The notes under the pieces were generated by a model. The model ran no database searches, was not told the origin of the DNA, and saw only the letters and a list, made by a program, of their open reading frames with translations. Positions 8,167 to 17,197 of a stretch of 64,000 bases of DNA are shown here, in pieces. The stretch lies in contig NZ_JAMBOE010000004.1 of the NCBI RefSeq assembly GCF_023715465.1, forward strand, positions 372,001-436,000, written 5' to 3'. The translations under genes and the position numbers were made by a program. The DNA is from Paenibacillus macerans. Lineage in GTDB: Bacteria; Bacillota; Bacilli; Paenibacillales; Paenibacillaceae. Position 1 is the first letter of the stretch. Every line of letters starts with the position of its first letter.

Positions 8167-9297
8167 TTACTGCTGCGGCCATTGATCCTTCGGCACGTTT
8201 TTGTATACGTCCTCCAGCTTGTGGAACCCGTCCTCAATGACCGTGTTCAGGCTGCTTTTGTCGACCGGGATCGGGTCCAGCAGCACCGACGGAACGTCGA
8301 TTTTGCCGTTGTTCACCGTTTTGTCCGCGCTTATGTTCTCGCCTTTGGCGGCCGATACGGCCATTTCCGCAGCTTTGGCGGCAATCGATTTGATCGGCTT
8401 GTAGACCGTCATCAGCTGTGTGCCTTCGGCGATCCGCTGCACGGCGGCCAAATCGGCGTCCTGCCCGGAAACTGGAACTTTGCCGGCCATGCCCTGCGCG
8501 GTCAACGCCTGGATCGCCCCGCCGGCGGTGGCGTCGTTGGCGGCGACTACACCCTGAACGTCATTTTTGTTTGCGGTCAGCGCGTTCTCCATGTTTTTCA
8601 GCGCTTCCTCCGGCTTCCAGTCCTTGGAGAACTGGTCGTAAACGATCTTGATGTCGCCCTTTTCCTCCAGCGGCTTAAGCACGTTCATCGCGCCTTCCTT
8701 GAACATGTGCGCGTTGTTGTCGGTGTCCGCCCCTCCGATATACACGATGTTCCCTTTTTGTGCCGCGGCGGTGACGGCCTGGGCTTGCAGCTCGCCGACA
8801 CGGACGTTGTCGAAAGAAATGTAGTAGTCGACTTCGGCATTGTTGATCATCCGGTCGTAAGCGATCACCTTGATGCCTTCCTTATGGGCCTTTTCCACGA
8901 TCGGCGCGGTCGCTTCCGCGTTGTGGGCGATGACGACGAGCACGTCAACCCCTTGGGAAATGAGCTGCTCCGCCTGGCTAAGCTGCGTGGCGTCGTCGCC
9001 GTTGGCGGCCAGCACCTTCACTTCGCCGCCAAGCTCCTGGACCTTCGCGCTGAAAATATCCCGGTCCTTCTGCCAGCGCTCTTCTTTCAGCGTGTCCATC
9101 GACATGCCGATCACGATTTTTCCGTCGTCTCCGGCGCCTCCATTCGCCGCACCGCCCGAGTTATTCGGCGCATTGCCTGAACCGCTGCCCGCGCCTGCGC
9201 CTGCGCCGCCGTCCGAAACGATGCCGCAGCCCGCCAGGGAAGATGCCAGCAAAACGGCCGCCAAGCCAAACCGGAAACGTTGACTGAATTTTTTCAT
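8167..9297 (-). CDS. xylF: D-xylose-binding lipoprotein of the ABC transporter
   Basis: The 376-aa protein starts at ATG 9297 after AAGGGG. The lipobox is LAGC-G at about residue 24, followed by a G/S/N-rich linker, so it is tethered outside the membrane. The mature part is a periplasmic-binding-protein type 1 fold close to XylF: 'IGMSMDTLKEERWQKDRDIF', 'LISQGVDVLVVIAHNAEA', 'VIAYDRMINNAEVDYYISFDNVRVGELQA', 'GVVAANDATAGGAIQAL' and 'VSGQDADLAAVQRI'. The double signature YDRMI...YYISFDN is typical of xylose binders. A perfect cre match lies just upstream, and no good -35 box is seen, consistent with activator-dependent expression by the adjacent YesN-type regulator (inference). Confidence 0.9.
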   Translation of the reverse strand: MKKFSQRFRFGLAAVLLASSLAGCGIVSDGGAGAGAGSGSGNAPNNSGGAANGGAGDDGKIVIGMSMDTLKEERWQKDRDIFSAKVQELGGEVKVLAANGDDATQLSQAEQLISQGVDVLVVIAHNAEATAPIVEKAHKEGIKVIAYDRMINNAEVDYYISFDNVRVGELQAQAVTAAAQKGNIVYIGGADTDNNAHMFKEGAMNVLKPLEEKGDIKIVYDQFSKDWKPEEALKNMENALTANKNDVQGVVAANDATAGGAIQALTAQGMAGKVPVSGQDADLAAVQRIAEGTQLMTVYKPIKSIAAKAAEMAVSAAKGENISADKTVNNGKIDVPSVLLDPIPVDKSSLNTVIEDGFHKLEDVYKNVPKDQWPQQ

Positions 9298-9323
9298 ATT
9301 TACTTCGCCCCTTCTCATTCGAG

Positions 9324-9338
9324 TGATTGCGCTTACAA
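9324..9338 (-). promoter_or_regulatory. cre site (CcpA) upstream of xylF
   Basis: Minus-strand TTGTAAGCGCAATCA matches the cre consensus WTGNAANCGNWNNCW at every defined position, 27 bases upstream of the xylF start. This predicts carbon catabolite repression of xylFGH. Confidence 0.8.
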
Positions 9339-9478
9339 AATAATCTTAGCACTGGGCCATCTGCGGCGGGGCGGCTAATGCCTGCACTGGTTTGCCCGCG
9401 AGCAGCATTTCCTTGCTGCCGGATGAAATGAAATTCATCGCCTGGGCTTTCACAGCACATTTTTGTCCGCCGGACAGC

Positions 9479-9509
9479 AAAAAAGTCCTTGCCGGAGGAC
9501 AAGAACTTG
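9479..9509 (-). terminator. Terminator of the xylose sensor operon
   Basis: On the minus strand AAGTTCTTGTCC pairs (with G-U pairs) with GGCAAGGACTT and runs into TTTTTT. It lies 33 bases after the yesN-type stop codon and separates sensor and transporter transcripts. Confidence 0.7.
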
Positions 9510-9541
9510 AGGATGGTCTTTTCTGTTTCGGAAAATCCCGT

Positions 9542-11113
9542 TTATTCGCTGTGCTGGCGGTATTCCGTCGGCGTCATGCCGGCTGCCTTTTTGAATACCC
9601 GGCTGAAATAGTTCGGGTCCTTGTAGCCTACCTCGTAACAGATTTCCTTGAGACTCAGGCGCCCCTCCGCAATCAGCCGCTTGGCCTCCTCGATGCGCAG
9701 CCGGGTGACGTAATCGCTGAAGTTTTCGCCCGTCTGCAGCTTGAACAATTTGCTGAAATAATACGGGCTAAGGTTAACGTGTTCCGCCGTCTGCTCCATG
9801 GAGATTTCCTCCTTGTACTTTTGCCCGATGTACAAAAGCGCGCGCTGTAGCACATGGGAGCGGCCGCGCTCCTTCGCCTCCCGGAGCCCGTCGATCCAGG
9901 CGGCAAGCCGCCGCTGGGCCGCTTCGCGCAAAGAGGCCGGATCGCCAAAGCCGCTTAAGAAGGAAATCAGCTCGCCGCCGTCCCCCGTCTGCGTGCTTCG
10001 TGCCAAATACAGCAGCAGGCCGATCACGTCGCCGCGCAGGCGCGGGAAATGCCGGGGTTCGCTTTGCGCAAGCCACTCGAACAGCCGGTCAAACCGCTGC
10101 GCCGTCTGCTGCCGGTCGTGTCTTAGCAGCGCGTCGAGCAGCCGCTTTTCCTCGTCCGGCGGGAGCGTGGGCCGGCCCGAGCTTTCAGCGATGTCGTCGT
10201 AATGGCGGACGCTGGCGACATCCTGCTCCTGATCGTCCGCGCAGACGCGGACCGCCTCCCGGTAGGAACGGCCGAGCCCGTCCCAGCCCTCGCGGACCGA
10301 GCCGATTCCGACCGCCAGCGGCAGTCCGAACCGCTCCTCGATCCGGCTCTGCAGCCGCTCGCCCAACTCCAGCGCGGCCACGCGCTGCGAATATCCCGGC
10401 CGCCCGGGCGGAAACGGGATAAACAACGCCATTTGATGGCCGACCACCGGGCTGACGAGGCAGGACATGCCGGGTTTCGTCCATTGCTTAACATCCTCGT
10501 GGAGCTCTTTTTTGACCAGTTGGAAATCGGCCCCAGCCTTTGGAGAGTGCCGCGAAAAAGACAACACCATCGCATACCCTTTATGCCAGTCCAGATTGAG
10601 CAACCCCGCCAGTTGCGATAGTTCCACCTCCTGCACGCATTCCAGCATCAGCATCAGCGACAGCTCGTTTTCGGCGAGCGGCAATAGCTGCGCCAGCTTC
10701 TCCTGCATCATCAGCCGCTCATCACGGGCGTGCCGTGCTTCCTCCGCTTCGGCGATCAGATGCCTCAGCACATCCAGCACTTCCTCCCGCCGGGCCGGCT
10801 TGAGCAAATACTCGCGCACCCCGAGCGCCACTCCCTCTTTGGCGTAGGCGAAATAATCGTGAGCAGTGATGATGACGACCGGCGTTCCCGGCTGCCGCGC
10901 CAAAATTTCGCGCACGGCCTCCAGGCCCGGAATCCCCGGCATTTTAATATCCATAAAAATAAAATCAGGCCGCTCCTCCTCCGCCAGCTGAATGGCCCGC
11001 CGCCCGTTCTCCGCGTGAAGAAAGCGGAACGTCTCCGGCAGCATATGGCTGATCATCAGCTCCAGGCCTTCCCGTTCCAGTGCTTCGTCATCGGCAATCA
11101 GCAAGGTATACAT
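9542..11113 (-). CDS. yesN: YesN-type response regulator (REC + AraC HTH) for xylose
   Basis: The 523-aa protein has an N-terminal receiver domain with acidic pair D8/D9, phospho-acceptor D55 in 'DFIFMDIKMPG' and the conserved lysine in 'YLLKPARREE'. A long middle region (~130-410) of the GGDEF-like/YesN linker type follows. The last ~100 residues are an AraC DNA-binding domain ('LSPYYFSKLFKLQTGENFSDYVTRLRIEEAKRLI...GYKDPNYFSRVFKKAAGMTPTEYR'). It starts at ATG 11113 behind GGAGG, 42 bases after the kinase gene. It is expected to be phosphorylated by the neighbouring kinase and to activate the adjacent xylFGH operon, as the XylFII-LytS/YesN system does in Clostridium beijerinckii. The target is inferred from location. 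Confidence 0.9.
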   Translation of the reverse strand: MYTLLIADDEALEREGLELMISHMLPETFRFLHAENGRRAIQLAEEERPDFIFMDIKMPGIPGLEAVREILARQPGTPVVIITAHDYFAYAKEGVALGVREYLLKPARREEVLDVLRHLIAEAEEARHARDERLMMQEKLAQLLPLAENELSLMLMLECVQEVELSQLAGLLNLDWHKGYAMVLSFSRHSPKAGADFQLVKKELHEDVKQWTKPGMSCLVSPVVGHQMALFIPFPPGRPGYSQRVAALELGERLQSRIEERFGLPLAVGIGSVREGWDGLGRSYREAVRVCADDQEQDVASVRHYDDIAESSGRPTLPPDEEKRLLDALLRHDRQQTAQRFDRLFEWLAQSEPRHFPRLRGDVIGLLLYLARSTQTGDGGELISFLSGFGDPASLREAAQRRLAAWIDGLREAKERGRSHVLQRALLYIGQKYKEEISMEQTAEHVNLSPYYFSKLFKLQTGENFSDYVTRLRIEEAKRLIAEGRLSLKEICYEVGYKDPNYFSRVFKKAAGMTPTEYRQHSE

Positions 11114-11155
11114 GATTGGAATCCTCCATTCTTTTATAAATCCGCAGCCTCCCGC

Positions 11156-12601
11156 CTACGACACCATGGCCGCCGTACGGTACGGCAGCGTGAATTTGAC
11201 GATCGTACCGGCTCCTTCTTTGCTGTCGATGTCGATCTGCTGGCGGCCATCAAAAAACAGATGCAGCCTTTTGAACACGTTATGCGTGCCGAGCCCGGTC
11301 GATTGCCCTTTTCCGCCAAAACGCGGCGCTTCCTCGCGCACCGACCGCAGCAGCCGTTCCACCGTTTCGTGGCTCATGCCAGCGCCGTTGTCGCAGATTT
11401 CGATCTCCACGTTGCCCTCCTTGCTGAGGCGAATCGCCAGTTGCAAAAGCGCCCCCTCCTCCATCTGCTCGATGCCGTGCACGAAGGCGTTCTCCAAAAT
11501 CGGCTGCAGGGTGAGACAGGGAACGATGCCGTCCAGCGCCCGTTCGTCCACGTCCAGCTCGAATTTGATGCGGTCGCGAAACCGCGCTTTTTGAATGTTC
11601 ATGTATTCGCCGACATGCTCCACCTCTTCGCGCAGCGGAACCGCCTGGTCCAGCTTTTGCAAGTTGTACCGGAGCAGCCTGGAAACAGAGACGGCCAGAT
11701 CGCTCGTTTTCGGCGCCCCTTCAATGTAGGCCAGCTTGGAGATGGAATTCAGCGTGTTGAACAAAAAATGCGGATTGATTTGGCTCTGCAGCGTCTTCAG
11801 CTCCAGCTCCTTGACCAGCCGATCCTTTTCCAGATTGTTGATGTTTTCGGCCATCAAGTGGTGGATGTTGTCGATCATCCCGTTAAACGCCCGGCACAGA
11901 ATACTGATCTCGTCGTTGCGGTCGCTTTCTGGGGCTTTCGTGTCCATCCGCCCTTTGGAAATCTGTTTGGCGGTGGCGACGAGCCGGCGAATCGGCCCGG
12001 TGATGCTGCTCGACAGCCAGATCGCCAGTAAAATGCTGAACGCCGCCGCCGTCACCACGAGCATAATGCCGAGCCTGTTCAGCTTGTCCGTTGCGTACAT
12101 CATGTCTTCATAAATCGGCTTGTACTGCTCCAGCTCAAGATCGACCAGCTCCTGGGCTTCCTCGCGGATGAAGCGCTGCGTTTGCTCGGCTTCGATATAT
12201 TTTCCCGCCATCGTGTTTGAATCTTCGCCGCCAATCTGATCGATCATATCCTCGGCCTGCTCCAGGAACGTATCGACGATGTTACGGTAATTGACAAGCG
12301 GCAAAGCGCTCCCGCCGATCGTTTCCAGCCCGCCCAAGTCGGTCCTTAAGGTTCTGACCGCGTTCAGGTGGTGCTCGACCTCGGGCAGACTTTCCGAATC
12401 CACCTGCATGATGAACCGGTTCATCGCCCGCATGATCTCGCCGACCTCGTAGGAAACTTCCTTATACAGCAAAATGCGCTTCATCATCAGGTGGTAGCTT
12501 TCCTGCACGTTTTTACCGCTTTCGAACAAGAAAAAAGACACCGAGCTCATCAGCAGCACCAGCAGCGGGATGAACAATAACAGCTTGCGGCGGATGCTCA
12601 T
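11156..12601 (-). CDS. lytS: LytS/YesM-type sensor histidine kinase of the xylose sensor
   Basis: The 481-aa membrane kinase has TM1 at ~8-28, an extracellular helical region, TM2 at ~183-203, then HAMP (~205-255). The HisKA-like His_kinase motif is 'LQSQINPHFLFNTLNSISK' (phospho-histidine in NPHFLF), and the ATPase has an N box 'LQPILENAFVHGIE', G1 'ICDNGAGM' and 'STGLGTHNVFKRL'. The start ATG 12601 overlaps the stop of the sugar-binding gene by four bases (ATGA), so the two are made together. The extracellular part has no PAS or Cache pattern that I recognise; signal input is probably through the anchored binding protein. Confidence 0.9.
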   Translation of the reverse strand: MSIRRKLLLFIPLLVLLMSSVSFFLFESGKNVQESYHLMMKRILLYKEVSYEVGEIMRAMNRFIMQVDSESLPEVEHHLNAVRTLRTDLGGLETIGGSALPLVNYRNIVDTFLEQAEDMIDQIGGEDSNTMAGKYIEAEQTQRFIREEAQELVDLELEQYKPIYEDMMYATDKLNRLGIMLVVTAAAFSILLAIWLSSSITGPIRRLVATAKQISKGRMDTKAPESDRNDEISILCRAFNGMIDNIHHLMAENINNLEKDRLVKELELKTLQSQINPHFLFNTLNSISKLAYIEGAPKTSDLAVSVSRLLRYNLQKLDQAVPLREEVEHVGEYMNIQKARFRDRIKFELDVDERALDGIVPCLTLQPILENAFVHGIEQMEEGALLQLAIRLSKEGNVEIEICDNGAGMSHETVERLLRSVREEAPRFGGKGQSTGLGTHNVFKRLHLFFDGRQQIDIDSKEGAGTIVKFTLPYRTAAMVS

Positions 12602-13587
12602 AAGCTTTCCCCCTCCTGCACATTGCGCTGGTCCAGCACTTTAACCTCCGTATAATATTCCGGCTGAAGCGGGTTTCCCTGAAAATACTCGTACAGCAGC
12701 CGAACCGCCGTGTCCCCCATCAGGTAAGGCTGCTGCGCGACCGTCGCCGCAATCTCGCCCTTGCGGATCGCCGCCAGCGTTTCCTTCTGATTATCGAAGC
12801 CGATAATCATCAGATGCTCGCGCTGCAGGCTTTTAGCCGCTTGCAGCACGCCGAGGGCATCGGTGGCGCTGGTGCCGACCATCACCTCGATCTCGGGATG
12901 CTTCCGCAGCATTTCCGCGGCCTGCTGAATCGCCTCCATGTGCGAGATGTTGGAGCTGCGCACGTCGACGATTTCGAGCCCGGGATGCTCGGCCACGACC
13001 CGCTTCAGCCCGTCCAGCCGCTGCAGCTGGCTGGCGGACTGATCGCTGCCGATGATCACGCCGAGCTTGCCCGAGCCGCCGGTTGTCTGCACGACCAGGC
13101 GGCCTAGCCGCTCTCCCGCGGCCAGGTTGTCGGTCCCGACATAAGCCAGCCGCCGGCTGTCCGGCGCGTCGGTGTCGATCGTCACGACCGGGATGCCGCG
13201 CTGCACCGCCTTGTCGATGACCGGCGTGAACTTCTCCTCGTTCAGCCCCTGCACGATAATCGCGTCGGCGCGGGCGGCGATCGCTTTTTCCAGCAAGTTT
13301 AGCTGCTCCTCCATGTTGTTGCGCACCGCGCCGGTAAATTCGATGTCGATGCCGTATTTTTCCGCCGCTTGGGACGCGCCTTTTTCGACCATCTCCCAGT
13401 AAGGGTGATACCGTTCCTGCTCGATCAGCACGATATGATAACGGTGCTCGCCGCTTGCGGGATTGCCCTGCAGTTCCTGGACAATGCTGCCGATTTTCCC
13501 GGAATAACGGGCAAAACCGATAAACAAATAAACCAAAATGACGATGCACACGGTAATGCCCGCCAACCATGTTTTATCCTTGATCAT
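12598..13587 (-). CDS. Membrane-anchored sugar-binding sensor protein (XylFII-like)
   Basis: The 329-aa protein has an uncleaved-looking N-terminal membrane segment (residues ~8-25, AGITVCIVILVYLFIGFA) and no lipobox cysteine, then a type 1 periplasmic-binding fold: 'HIVLIEQERYHPYWEMVEKGASQAAEKYGIDIEF', 'ADAIIVQGLNEEKFTPVIDKAVQRGIPVVTIDTDAPDSRRLAYVGTDNLAAGERLG' and 'MVGTSATDALGVLQAAK'. It is the first gene of a binding protein-kinase-regulator operon. In clostridia the same arrangement (XylFII with LytS) perceives extracellular xylose and switches on xylFGH. The sequence shows the order, the anchor and the neighbouring xylFGH; the ligand is inferred. Confidence 0.85.
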   Translation of the reverse strand: MIKDKTWLAGITVCIVILVYLFIGFARYSGKIGSIVQELQGNPASGEHRYHIVLIEQERYHPYWEMVEKGASQAAEKYGIDIEFTGAVRNNMEEQLNLLEKAIAARADAIIVQGLNEEKFTPVIDKAVQRGIPVVTIDTDAPDSRRLAYVGTDNLAAGERLGRLVVQTTGGSGKLGVIIGSDQSASQLQRLDGLKRVVAEHPGLEIVDVRSSNISHMEAIQQAAEMLRKHPEIEVMVGTSATDALGVLQAAKSLQREHLMIIGFDNQKETLAAIRKGEIAATVAQQPYLMGDTAVRLLYEYFQGNPLQPEYYTEVKVLDQRNVQEGESL

Positions 13588-13620
13588 CTGCGTTCACCTC
13601 ACGCCTATCCTAACTTACGA

Positions 13621-13635
13621 TTGAAAGCGGTTGCA
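13621..13635. promoter_or_regulatory. cre site (CcpA) upstream of the sensor operon
   Basis: TTGAAAGCGGTTGCA matches WTGNAANCGNWNNCW at all defined positions, 34 bases upstream of the sugar-binding sensor gene. With the site at 9324 it puts both xylose transcripts under predicted CcpA control. Confidence 0.75.
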
Positions 13636-13699
13636 AACAAAAAATGAAAGCTGCATCCCACTGCCCGGTTGCTTCAATCCGCTCATTCCCCCCACCTCT

Positions 13700-13886
13700 C
13701 ATTGGAAAAATTCCAATAGATTGATGGGAATCGGCCCGAATTTTGAGCTCCTATTGGAAAAAATCCAATAGATTTCTCGCAAACCGCCCATTTTACGCCC
13801 TGCCGAACCTAATCTATTGGAAATATCCAATCTAACTGCCGCATTTGCCATTCAAATTCCAATTCTATTGGATATTTCCAATAGAA
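13700..13886. repeat. Intergenic repeat family C (CTATTGGAAAAATCCAATAG palindromes)
   Basis: Four 17-21 bp palindromes (ATTGGAAAAATTCCAAT, CTATTGGAAAAAATCCAATAG and two variants with TATCC/ATTTCC centres) lie about 45-55 bp apart. The rest of the gap 13636-14030 shows no gene. Confidence 0.8.
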
Positions 13887-14030
13887 CCATCCATCGGACC
13901 ACGCAAACCTGCCTGCCACCAAACTAATATTAGCTTGTAACTCGCCATCCACCTGACTTATTGACTAACCACCCGCCAAACTTACCGCTTACCACTCAGC
14001 ACATTTTTCATTTAGTCTCCAGCAAGCGCC

Positions 14031-14058
14031 AAAAAGGCCCGGGCGTACGCCTGGGCCT
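14031..14058 (-). terminator. Terminator after the Gfo/Idh/MocA gene
   Basis: On the minus strand AGGCCCAGGCG pairs with CGCCCGGGCCT (one mismatch), followed by TTTTT. Confidence 0.8.
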
Positions 14059-14090
14059 ACCAAAGCAGCCACAGATCTCAGGTTGGCCGG

Positions 14091-15077
14091 CTAATCTTGA
14101 TCGGCTGCGTACCGCAGGCCAAACTGACGTCTTGCTTCCTCCATCAGCTCAGCGACAGCCAAGGAGCGAGCATGTGAGTTGACCTCGCTTTCCCGCCGGC
14201 CGCTTTGGAGCAGCTCGATGAACTCCATCGCCTCGTAAAACATCGATTCCTGAGGTTGGGAACGCGTCAGTTCTTCGGTCGTCCCGTCGCGGTACAATAT
14301 TTTCACATCGTAAGGCTGGTTGATCTTGTCGATCACGATCGTCCCGTTTTCCCCCTGGATTTCCGTCGGCACATAGGAGTCCGTGATTTTGGAGTACATA
14401 ATAACGCCGTCCATATCCGGGTACCGCGCAATAAGACTGCCTTCGCCGTCCACCCCTGACGACAGCATCACCGCGGACGCCTGAACGGATTCCGGCTTGC
14501 CGAACAACGTCACCATCGGGTAAATGCAATAGATGCCAAGGTCCATTAAGGAGCCATTGGAAAACGCGGAATTAAAGGCGTTCAGCACTTTTCCTTCCTT
14601 AAAAGCGTCATACCGTGATGAATACTGACAGTAGCTGGAAAAATATCTCCGCACCCGGCCGATTTTGTACAAATTGTCCTGAACCGCCCGGAAGTTCGGC
14701 ATAAGTGTCGACTTCAGCGCCTCCATAAGCAGGACGCCGTTGCGGCGCGCCGCCTCGATCATCCGCCGGACTTCAGCCGCATTGGTAGCCATCGGCTTTT
14801 CGCACAGCACATGTTTTCCGTGATCCATCATCAAAATCGCCTGCTCGGCATGCAAAGAATTCGGACTGGCGATGTAAACGGCGTCTACGTCAGCGCTTTC
14901 GGCCAGCGTCTTGACATCGGTGAACACCTCGGGATCGCCAAATTTGGCGGCAAACTCCTTGCCCTTCGCCTCCGTGCGTGAGTATACCGCTGTCAAAACA
15001 AACTGCTCCGTTTCCAAAGCCGCCTGGATAAAGCGCTCCGTGATCCAGTTCGTGCCTATGGTGCCGAATCGTATCAA
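14091..15077 (-). CDS. Gfo/Idh/MocA-family NAD(P)-dependent oxidoreductase
   Basis: The 328-aa protein begins at TTG 15077 with a GGGG box upstream; the nearby ATG is in another frame. It has an N-terminal Rossmann fold with 'RFGTIGTNWITERFIQAA', 'VDAVYIASPNSLHAEQA' and the family motif 'HVLCEKPMA' (catalytic-site lysine in EKP), then a C-terminal alpha/beta domain with 'NGSLMDLGIYCIYPM'. Members oxidise sugars or inositols or reduce related ketones; the substrate cannot be read from sequence. It is monocistronic with its own terminator. A cre-like sequence lies about 95 bases upstream. Confidence 0.88.
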   Translation of the reverse strand: MIRFGTIGTNWITERFIQAALETEQFVLTAVYSRTEAKGKEFAAKFGDPEVFTDVKTLAESADVDAVYIASPNSLHAEQAILMMDHGKHVLCEKPMATNAAEVRRMIEAARRNGVLLMEALKSTLMPNFRAVQDNLYKIGRVRRYFSSYCQYSSRYDAFKEGKVLNAFNSAFSNGSLMDLGIYCIYPMVTLFGKPESVQASAVMLSSGVDGEGSLIARYPDMDGVIMYSKITDSYVPTEIQGENGTIVIDKINQPYDVKILYRDGTTEELTRSQPQESMFYEAMEFIELLQSGRRESEVNSHARSLAVAELMEEARRQFGLRYAADQD

Positions 15078-15171
15078 CGTTGTGTCATCCCCTTTTTTGA
15101 ATGAATGGTATTAACCGTATTCTCTCACTCCCTGTCACCTCTTGTCTACTTGCGGGTACAAAAATCGCAAC

Positions 15172-15186
15172 ATTAAGCGTTTACAT
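15172..15186 (-). promoter_or_regulatory. cre-like site between the oxidoreductase and SGNH genes
   Basis: Minus-strand ATGTAAACGCTTAAT fits the cre consensus except for the C at position 14. It lies in the divergent promoter region, so either neighbour could be affected. Confidence 0.45.
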
Positions 15187-15326
15187 GAGATTCGACGCAT
15201 CGAAGGTTACTTGCGCACCGTAAGAAAACTAATCTAAAATAGAAAGTAGCAAGCGTCTATCAGACGCACAACATTACGGACCGAGCGACCTACCCAAGGT
15301 TTCGAGGCTAGAAAGAGGTGAAATCT

Positions 15327-16082
15327 GTGAGCGAGGACAGCAGCGGAACTTTCAACAACGAATTCAAGTACATGGTGAGCGGCGATTCCATTTCCAAAGG
15401 CGTTATTTATGATGAAACGAAAAACAAATACGTCGTTTTGGAGGACAATTATGTATCTCTCCTGCAGAAAAAATTGAGAGGAGCGATCCATAACACGGCC
15501 AGGTTCGGCAACACGCTGGTCAAGGGGTTAACCAACCTGAAAAAGGACGTCATAAAGGATCGGCCGAATTTTGTCCTGATCGAATATGGCGGCAACGACT
15601 GTGACTTCAACTGGAACGAGATTGCTGAACAGCCCGACGCAGAGCACAGCCCGAAAACCGACTTTTCGATGTTTGAGAAAATGCTGACGGAAGCGATCCA
15701 ATTCGTAAGAAGCCAGCAAATTACCCCGATCCTGATGAGCTTGCCCCCGCTTAATGCTGACAAGTATTTCAAATGGGTCAGCAGAAACAATCCGGAAGCG
15801 GAACAAAACATCATGAAATTTCTCGGAAGCGTCACGAAAATTTACTGGTGGCAGGAAAGATACAATTCGACCATCCTCAAAGTATCGGAACTGACCAAAA
15901 CGAAGTATATCGATGTCCGGGGAGCGTTTTTGGAACACCCCGATTTTACGAAGTTCCTTTGTTCCGACGGCATTCACCCCAATCAGGATGGACACCGGAT
16001 CATCTTCGACAAAGTGCTTGAATTCATGCGCACGAATTATCGTTTTTTGCTTCGGGATGGCGGCAATTTGGCGCTGGATTGA
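15327..16082 (+). CDS. SGNH/GDSL-type hydrolase
   Basis: I choose GTG 15327 (251 aa) because AGAGGTG lies six bases upstream; a GTG at 15318 would sit inside that box. No signal peptide is seen, so the enzyme is cytoplasmic. SGNH motifs are in order: block I 'MVSGDSISKG' (nucleophile Ser), block III 'EYGGNDCDF' (GxND) and block V 'SDGIHPNQDGH' (Asp and His). Such enzymes are esterases or lipases, often sugar-ester deacetylases. The closest style is the short SGNH hydrolases of Bacilli of unknown substrate. It stands alone, divergent from the oxidoreductase gene. Confidence 0.85.
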   Translation: MSEDSSGTFNNEFKYMVSGDSISKGVIYDETKNKYVVLEDNYVSLLQKKLRGAIHNTARFGNTLVKGLTNLKKDVIKDRPNFVLIEYGGNDCDFNWNEIAEQPDAEHSPKTDFSMFEKMLTEAIQFVRSQQITPILMSLPPLNADKYFKWVSRNNPEAEQNIMKFLGSVTKIYWWQERYNSTILKVSELTKTKYIDVRGAFLEHPDFTKFLCSDGIHPNQDGHRIIFDKVLEFMRTNYRFLLRDGGNLALD

Positions 16083-16173
16083 ACCGGAGGGTGCGGCTGG
16101 AGATGCTATAGCTTGGAGATGGCGCAGATAGAATCTGCCACAAACGGGGCTTAGCAGGCATCGGAGCAGCACC

Positions 16174-16374
16174 GAAAATAGAGGAGATTTTTGTCGTTAT
16201 TTTGAGAATTCCTCTCTCCTGCGAAAAATAGCGGAAATTTTTACCGTTATTAGGAACTAAGCTGGGGAAAAGCAACTGTTTGCCACCCTCATTCTAAAAT
16301 AGCGGAAAAATATTCCCCTATTTTTGCTGGATTATCTTTTTGAGCGAAAATAAGAACCATTTTTACCGTTATTC
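16174..16374. repeat. Intergenic repeat family B (ATAGCGGAAATTTTTACCGTTATT), copy 1
   Basis: Four variants of AAATAGCGGAAATTTTTACCGTTATT lie about 50-60 bp apart. A second set is at 46379-46583. No gene lies in 16083-16496. Confidence 0.75.
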
Positions 16375-16435
16375 CCATGATCTTTTCGAAAACGCAAGCC
16401 CTGTTCCCCGAACCCTGAGATTTATAAATTTTATT

Positions 16436-16463
16436 TAAAAAGAGACCTGGCCAAGGGTCTCTT
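16436..16463. terminator. Bidirectional terminator between SGNH and CYTH genes
   Basis: AAAAAGAGACC and GGTCTCTTTTTT flank an eight-base loop. A-run and T-run allow use on both strands by the convergent genes. Confidence 0.85.
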
Positions 16464-16496
16464 TTTTCATTGCCTGGGCAGCCTTAATATAATAGC

Positions 16497-17003
16497 TCAT
16501 TGAATCCGCCGGCTTTGCTGCAGCTCGCGCCACACCTTTTTGTTGCTGTAACGCTTGTCGGTGCTGATATCCGGACCAAACCACTGCGGCGGCTGGAACT
16601 CCCGCGCCTCGCCCTCCGAGGCGAACTCCACCTCCAGCACCATCAAGTCGATTTGATCGTAGAGGTCGATTTCCACGACAATCCCGTTCCACTCGGCGGT
16701 CACCCGCCGTTTCGTCAGCGGAACCGCCCGGTGGACTCCGGTGATTTGCTCGTAAAGCCCCTCCGAAATGGAAACCTCCGCTTCCTCGCGGGACAAACCA
16801 AAGCCTTTTTTAAACGTATGCGTAAACGTAACGCTGCCGGAAGCCACATCGCGGATCTTCCGCACCCGCAGCTCCTGATCCTCATGCAAAGCCAAATACG
16901 TCTGATCGATCTCCTGCTCCGAGCGAATGATCAGTTCGCCCTCCCGGATCAGCTCTTCCGGATACTTCGGCAGCAAAAATTTACGTTCTATTTCCAACGG
17001 CAT
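16497..17003 (-). CDS. CYTH-domain protein (YjbK-like)
   Basis: The start is ATG 17003 with GGAGG nine bases upstream, giving 168 aa that begin directly with the ExExK-type motif 'MPLEIERKFLLP', which defines CYTH triphosphate tunnel enzymes. Further charged strands ('QELRVRKIRD', 'VTFTHTFKKG', 'VVEIDLYDQIDLMVLEVEF') form the acidic/basic tunnel. Family members hydrolyse inorganic triphosphate, thiamine triphosphate or act as adenylate cyclases; B. subtilis YjbK is the closest recalled homologue. It is monocistronic. Confidence 0.85.
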   Translation of the reverse strand: MPLEIERKFLLPKYPEELIREGELIIRSEQEIDQTYLALHEDQELRVRKIRDVASGSVTFTHTFKKGFGLSREEAEVSISEGLYEQITGVHRAVPLTKRRVTAEWNGIVVEIDLYDQIDLMVLEVEFASEGEAREFQPPQWFGPDISTDKRYSNKKVWRELQQSRRIQ

Positions 17004-17197
17004 AGCGGTTTTCCTCCAGTTATCAGCGAACCCATGGGCTCTTTTTTTCGGAATACATGTTACCATTATACGAATACATACTTAGCGGGACAATCACTTA
17101 AAAACGCAGCTAGCGGCCACCGTCCAAGGAGCTCAGGAGAAATGCCTACCGGATTACGGTATAATAAACTTATAAGTGGAAAAAGGAGGAATTGCGA

